DNA from: Methanobacteriota archaeon
GTDB taxonomy: Archaea > Thermoplasmatota > Poseidoniia > Poseidoniales > Thalassarchaeaceae
DNA: 9,989 nt
Reading direction: 5' to 3'
Assembly (NCBI GenBank): GCA_002685415.1
Contig: NYXO01000044.1
Location: forward strand, 5,652 to 15,640
Shown in pieces: positions 8,301 through 9,989 of the stretch; the stretch's first letter is position 1, and each line of letters starts with the position of its first letter. Position numbers and translations under genes: made by a program. Under the pieces are notes generated by a model. That model was not told where the DNA came from. It saw nothing but the letters and a program-made list of their open reading frames with translations, and ran no database searches.

Positions 8301-8821
8301 GTGATTGCTTCAGAGGGATTCCAATTGTTGATTCTCTCATTACAATCTCCCCAAAGTACAGTTAGATTTCCTGGAACCATAGGCCCTCCGACGAATCGAA
8401 TATTTTGTTGATAATAGATAACATCGTTAACACCGTCACCATCTACATCTGCAACATAGACTCTAGTTCCGTCAGCTGTATCCCTGAATCCAGCGCGGAA
8501 TGAATCATTGTTTGAGATGAAGACATCTTGGCGATCTCCAAATCCTCCATTACCATCATTGTACAGTGCTGTAATGAAGTGACCCATTGAACTGGCTGAG
8601 ACAATGTCGTTATCGTCATCACAGTCAATATCTCCTATCGAAATGAAAGAGGGGTCTCTTTGTACTGCATACTGGGTAATGTGTGATGCTGATACGGATG
8701 GAACCAATGATAGCATTGGTGAACTTAACATCAGCATAACCAAGAAAATCGCTATTCGACCTTCGTTGGATTCGTTTCGGGCGTTCTTTGACAGGGACAT
8801 CATGGCTACGCCGAATTTCAT
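2366..8821 (-). CDS. giant secreted multidomain surface protein: FG-GAP-like propeller, tandem CARDB/InhA-like units, ThuA-like domain, C-terminal membrane anchor
   Basis: The protein has 2151 residues from the ATG at 8821. The frame is open to a TTG at 8857, and ATG ATG at 8803/8800 is also possible. A basic N-terminus and a hydrophobic stretch (about 23-45, ending VSA|S) form a signal peptide. Residues about 54-478 carry FG-GAP/VCBS-type repeats with calcium loops such as DVDGDGVND (125) and DIDGDGDAD (187). Residues about 503-878 and 884-1254 are two related units. Each combines Ig-like CARDB-type strands with an immune-inhibitor-A/MAM-like sandwich ending GFAFDNI (about 798) or GFAVDNI (about 1172). 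Residues about 1379-1628 resemble a ThuA/class I glutamine-amidotransferase fold with no obvious nucleophile Cys. Ig-like domains follow, the clearest at about 1924-2038. One membrane helix (about 2065-2088) is followed by RSRGK and a 60-residue Gln/Tyr-rich cytoplasmic tail. Many N-x-S/T sequons and 18 cysteines, all predicted outside the cell, fit an envelope protein. Adhesion or polymer binding is inferred. No protease or glycosidase active site was recognised. Confidence 0.9.
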   Translation of the reverse strand: MKFGVAMMSLSKNARNESNEGRIAIFLVMLMLSSPMLSLVPSVSASHITQYAVQRDPSFISIGDIDCDDDNDIVSASSMGHFITALYNDGNGGFGDRQDVFISNNDSFRAGFRDTADGTRVYVADVDGDGVNDVIYYQQNIRFVGGPMVPGNLTVLWGDCNERINNWNPSEAITVSNPYLQDMDVEDIDGDGDADIVMSVVDPTFTNNYINIYKGPDPTQITAQQTIPVPLTNGLYTNLILGHWGEDVLGGGGLPGGGVGDCEDLDIWLLRSPPYNTGVGFSNGHYDNMTVLEYDCTLGTYPNPLDATASGVHNFKLDAEHNYPLYGIDISDTNDDGEIDLIAAVDGITGNISYASRTGSSWDTQNYVFLGDYLGASITIADVNRDGKMDFFVPTEVTLTRLQDSSAQNQTYLLVDNLREVNTVEIILGNPNGNGYLSSLSFDVGRRPTMAVPGQLAGGDDSAYEIAIGQRDRSYRFANSAMWLDTQGWAGAGDFLSVLSLDNEDVGITEVNIAPAAYDPATGAAKIGEGNRFVNLTVKNTGLNPISGSIDVDLEVKEVLDGIDTLVYSNDFEGNIDNTNCPSCSIVLKSYTGEYGAGSSSWHEEYNASTDSNGSATDDWWEADTNPTTYMWAGMDHNNQDNESGYYNNMDEAFIIENVDLTGADAAYLDLDLFCSAAFFELYLAEQYAVVERWLYEDSCGIEVWSDGNGWEQVFFTGGWDNERYLRLYGFGYDPEYNTYNGNFASETVTPWTSYSGDDAIDLTRYAGEVVDIRFRFRSGLMGSVGPDGSSQDTGLDGFAFDNISIRKTDVIFGTEEVVSQTLSFSNFAAGATEEVSLTADFIDNRTYYINTELTNPVGFENADATNDEIKFQITVENLFDPGVAEEPWVSLENGLRYASGDRDIEIRVQNYGNTLTDFQLETVVKNALPDLVAIEDFSGFEPIWEDDNDQPGKENGSRLDDTNGDHPMLPQSRGVFNSFAYWLGNPDTGYGDNWDESLSLDPFPVAVGGTDFTYLTFDYFAEGDYLSDSNGNILAIRDAAGLEIEWSKGGEIYRGTVWGSWTDLNENGLRPFQDGSGLGACEDFDNNGRYDEVEYMGDHSDRYESVVWFDSESLVKSVIIDMTHITLLNQTSNDTFDWRTECTDLSGSEVSLTWRFQSNGDGVNGNAGLAGFAVDNIRVDEFTFENDGTYITDINGLDASERQDVTVATHDFNSGLYRIDSTTLFNNTIEGTSWYNQTEITTANNHTQIIFSIASADITLMQPNVLDCVSDITYKCVYTYDSVSQHSFTVPLLNGVIAGEYEVNMKIVDMTTGQTVYEQAADNGPFDLEPHARDFANWTAPYNGWYDGHQYNISFYAILTEDGEPSGNDRFFEIEFFDTVDVAILSNPTDQNRLQRVKQDLESMGMTYTQLAVNDWDRYATENWMSHYEKILLPWQTDYNVEYGEYYETMASTRESDGLSVTEVLEAYMVNGGTVQIHLGPYRNEYQPNRLPFGMDIAMRNQWNNTVTNDDLVIVDAYHPLMNNVDTAAFAGVHGGAYVALAGLDTAQVQFDQIPQVCGGRISDPTGTFHTLMRSESFDSQSLLSICNRGAGGMIVTTLDVENPSFSQPFGGTSMPLLSNMLAYHVNPYPTEFGIAGDGFDLTVNGEAPSIDTVTGAYATMYIKSNSELDFSFLTSDSTLADSITADWTLQSTDMNESVTGWAGEIIDFGEISHIRQNSASIPALGSFCVGDSSSTTGCRIGAEWLLTLYLHDDEGHTRITYIHLVTDDTLADEYRPNADLQLVENSVTDEYVSLEGSKTVGGVDWPIYRVRLTDSGDISLSFDSSASSDDDAPEGERGIEMFEYRVFFDYPVDSSNPTLEGHTFQVPDAAGGDMWNYVFRNMTSDGTLENQIRLELIVYDRAGKQSEKARIYFIVVGEDFGDDPPVVDITSPRSTDSQSGDLVTINGVVSSGAENGVTIEVALDPAVLDLTPSPKATQKALGKYNSTGPVLLGDGDTFTITLNIADLYLETTGKQVKVYWRVVEGDRYEINNEFTIDLLPRPSDPCVLNPSADGCVSDSGGTDVIMFAAIGAILILAILGVTLVVVRSRGKSDDGQDTVQQFGGVEQMDPVEAYVQQMVGQGYDEATARQYAEQYYAAYYAQQGKGGGN
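2389..2422 (-). repeat. inverted repeat inside the cytoplasmic-tail codons of the giant protein
   Basis: The arms GCTGAGCA (2389-2396) and TGCTCAGC (2415-2422) are perfectly complementary. The pairing continues inward with GTAT/ATAC after a 2-nt bulge, leaving an 8-nt loop (2403-2410). The DNA encodes a near-palindromic peptide, AEQYYAAYYAQ, so the symmetry may simply reflect the codons. It lies about 20-55 nt before the stop codon and could form a hairpin in the mRNA. Confidence 0.5.
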
Positions 8822-8823
8822 TT

Positions 8824-8833
8824 CATTATTATG
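8824..8833 (-). promoter_or_regulatory. possible archaeal TATA-like element for the giant surface-protein gene
   Basis: The minus strand reads CATAATAATG here. Its centre is about 26 nt upstream of the ATG at 8803, the spacing expected for an archaeal TATA box driving a leaderless transcript that begins at or near that ATG. If real, translation would begin at 8803 or 8800 rather than 8821, with the signal peptide kept intact. The sequence is only loosely TATA-like, and no BRE element was confirmed. Confidence 0.22.
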
Positions 8834-8854
8834 CCTAATGGGATGATGTTTTTC

Positions 8855-8871
8855 CAACCCCTATGGGGTTG
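8855..8871 (-). repeat. perfect 7-bp inverted repeat in the gap before the giant gene
   Basis: CAACCCC and GGGGTTG form a perfect 7-bp stem around a 3-nt loop, lying 19 bp past the stop of the 208-residue gene and 33 bp before the ATG of the giant gene. On the minus strand it is followed by GAAAAAC, not by T, so it is not a standard intrinsic terminator. It could be an mRNA 3'-end stem, an operator, or chance. The whole gap (8822-8890) contains nothing else that I recognise. Confidence 0.5.
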
Positions 8872-8890
8872 ATGGCTGAAATTAGCGAAT

Positions 8891-9517
8891 TTAACTTGCT
8901 TCAAGCCAACTTGGATTGGGTGCGTATTGAGTTTCCGCGCCACCATGTATCCGCTCCAATTTACCGAGCAACCAGAGTCTATCTAGGAACATCTGTAACT
9001 CTATTCCCGAGCGATTAATTCGGTCACTCAAAAGACTCTCTATTGAGCCAACTGAAAGCGAGGTATGGCCGTGTTCACGAACCACTAGTGTCATCACAAG
9101 TTGAATCCAAGATTCTGCCATTGGGTCTCCCGACATGTTATCCGAAAGGGGCTCTGGATCTTCATCCAATTCTTCCAAAAATAAACTAATTTCGGCCAAG
9201 TTTGGATCTGTTTTTTCAGGAACTCCTAGTTGAGAAACTCCGACATCAACGTCAAGGTCTCCGACGACTCTTACGACAGAAGGTAATCGACTCGGATCTG
9301 GAGGTGGCCCTGGTAATTCTCTTGCAGTTTTTGAAATTGCTGAACCATCGGAAAGGTCTGAGTTTGAGCCGAGAACGGATTGAGTATATCCTATATCTCC
9401 TTCGAGACCTATCCTTTCTCGATACAGGTTAACCCACGAAGGTGGACCTTGGATTACAACCTCAACTTCGTGCTCGTTTGAACGGAAGGAAAATCGGATA
9501 TTTTCCTCGTTAGTCAT
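8891..9517 (-). CDS. hypothetical protein with a possible C-terminal winged-helix-like domain
   Basis: I do not recognise the family of this 208-residue protein. Residues 6-35 look like a compact beta-hairpin module followed by a helix (IRFSFRSNEHEVEVVIQG, then PPSWVNLYRERIG). The pattern alternates hydrophobic strands with a G-P-x-x-W/F-V motif. Residues 45-130 are low in hydrophobic content and acidic, with a Pro-rich stretch (LPGPPPDP, 68-75) and DLDVDVG near 87-93, and are probably a flexible linker. Residues 133-205 are predicted helical: SWIQLVMTLVV, then SVGSIESLLSDRI, then IELQMFLDRLWLLGKLERI, followed by a short strand-like QYAPNP. This order resembles a winged-helix fold, but no DNA-binding residue set can be confirmed. 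There is no signal peptide or membrane helix, so it should be cytosolic. A GGTGA at 9522-9526, four bases before the ATG, may be a ribosome-binding site. It lies 31 bp after the aconitase gene, which suggests co-transcription. The gene is secure; its function is unknown. Confidence 0.8.
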   Translation of the reverse strand: MTNEENIRFSFRSNEHEVEVVIQGPPSWVNLYRERIGLEGDIGYTQSVLGSNSDLSDGSAISKTARELPGPPPDPSRLPSVVRVVGDLDVDVGVSQLGVPEKTDPNLAEISLFLEELDEDPEPLSDNMSGDPMAESWIQLVMTLVVREHGHTSLSVGSIESLLSDRINRSGIELQMFLDRLWLLGKLERIHGGAETQYAPNPSWLEAS

Positions 9518-9548
9518 GTCATCACCGGCTCAGTTTTTAGATTTGAAG

Positions 9549-9989
9549 TCACGTTTTTGCCAAATTACGCAATACAGTCTGAAGAATTCCACCATTTCTG
9601 TAATAATCGACCTCCACAGGGGTGTCTAAACGTACTACAGCATCGAATTCAATAATCTCTCCATTTTCCTTTGTCGCTTTCACTTTGATTGACGATAGTG
9701 GGACCAAATCGGCAGTGGCTGGAATGTCGAAAGACTCGGTTCCATCAAGTCCCAAAGAATCGGCGTTTTCGCCTTCAGGGAAGGTCAATGGCAGAACACC
9801 CATCCCAACCAAATTAGAGCGATGAATTCTCTCAAAAGAGGTCGCGATAACTGCTTTTACCCCCAAAAGAAGTGTTCCTTTTGCGGCCCAATCTCTGCTA
9901 CTACCTGTTCCATATTGGGTACCTGCCAAGACCACCAAAGGTGTTCCGTCTGCTTGATACCTCATACTTGCATCGAAAATTGAGGTTAC
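9549..9989 (-). CDS. acnA: aconitate hydratase (AcnA type), C-terminal part; 5' end outside the window
   Basis: Aconitase interconverts citrate and isocitrate through cis-aconitate in the citric acid cycle, using a 4Fe-4S cluster. The 146 residues visible here are the C-terminal swivel domain (domain 4) of the roughly 900-residue AcnA/IRP1 class. The frame stays open to the window edge, beginning [11 protein letters not shown], so the internal Met at 9965 is not the start. Family motifs are clear: [21 protein letters not shown] (GSSR carries substrate-binding and catalytic Ser/Arg residues), then [18 protein letters not shown], and the C-terminal [15 protein letters not shown]. The cluster-binding cysteines lie in the missing upstream part. 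The protein ends NLAKT at a normal family terminus, so the 3' end is intact. It is the first visible gene of the minus-strand run, followed 31 bp later by the 208-residue protein. AcnA-type identity over AcnB is secure from these motifs. Confidence 0.95.
   Translation of the reverse strand, partial: VTSIFDASMRYQADGTPLVVLAGTQYGTGSSRDWAAKGTLLLGVKAVIATSFERIHRSNLVGMGVLPLTFPEGENADSLGLDGTESFDIPATADLVPLSSIKVKATKENGEIIEFDAVVRLDTPVEVDYYRNGGILQTVLRNLAKT

Noticed and set aside
7388..8662. Dockerin or EF-hand domain from the DxDGDGxxD motifs
   Set aside because: The motifs recur every 50-78 residues and are flanked by beta-strand patterns (I-A/E-D-V/I before, D-I/V-hydrophobic after). That is typical of FG-GAP/VCBS propeller blades, not paired helices.
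8822..8857. Start of the giant protein at the TTG at 8857
   Set aside because: The TTG overlaps the stem of the 8855-8871 hairpin, has no ribosome-binding site, and adds a His-rich leader ahead of a signal peptide that is complete from 8821 or 8803. It cannot be fully excluded.
8855..8871. Intrinsic terminator between the 208-residue gene and the giant gene
   Set aside because: The stem is followed by GAAAAAC in the direction of transcription. The T-run lies on the wrong side for minus-strand genes, and no plus-strand gene ends here.

Overview
The window looks like chromosomal DNA from an archaeon, most likely a marine planktonic Euryarchaeota of the Poseidoniales (Marine Group II) type. This assignment is inference. 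It rests on an archaeal/Thermotoga-type S-adenosylhomocysteine hydrolase, an AcnA-type aconitase, and a giant acidic secreted protein with FG-GAP-like repeats, one C-terminal membrane helix and a short Gln/Tyr-rich tail. No rRNA or other marker gene is present to settle it. Base composition is moderate to slightly AT-rich and coding density is very high. I saw no tRNA, rRNA, CRISPR array, insertion sequence or phage gene.

Layout from left to right. A TPR membrane protein on the + strand ends at 1021; its 5' end may lie outside the window. It converges, with 13 bp between stop codons, on a four-gene minus-strand run. Read in the direction of transcription (right to left), that run is: the C-terminal end of an aconitase (9989 to 9549, its start outside the window); a 208-residue protein of unknown function with a possible winged-helix C-terminus (9517 to 8891); a giant cell-surface protein of about 2150 residues (8821 to 2366); and S-adenosylhomocysteine hydrolase (2300 to 1035). 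The gaps are 31, 69 and 65 bp, so these genes could be co-transcribed in whole or part. A small perfect hairpin and a TATA-like stretch ahead of the giant gene suggest it may also have its own promoter.

Two genes are housekeeping enzymes: aconitase in the citric acid cycle, and AdoHcy hydrolase in the methyl cycle. The distinctive locus is the giant surface protein, which takes up about two thirds of the window. It appears to have a signal peptide, a seven-bladed FG-GAP-like propeller with five calcium-loop blades, and two tandem units in each of which an immune-inhibitor-A/MAM-like sandwich seems to be inserted inside a CARDB-like Ig fold. These are followed by a class I glutamine-amidotransferase-like (ThuA-like) domain without an evident nucleophile cysteine, more Ig-like domains, a transmembrane helix and a conserved-looking cytoplasmic tail. 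This suggests a calcium-stabilised adhesion or polymer-binding protein of the cell envelope. No experimentally defined system can be named from the sequence alone.
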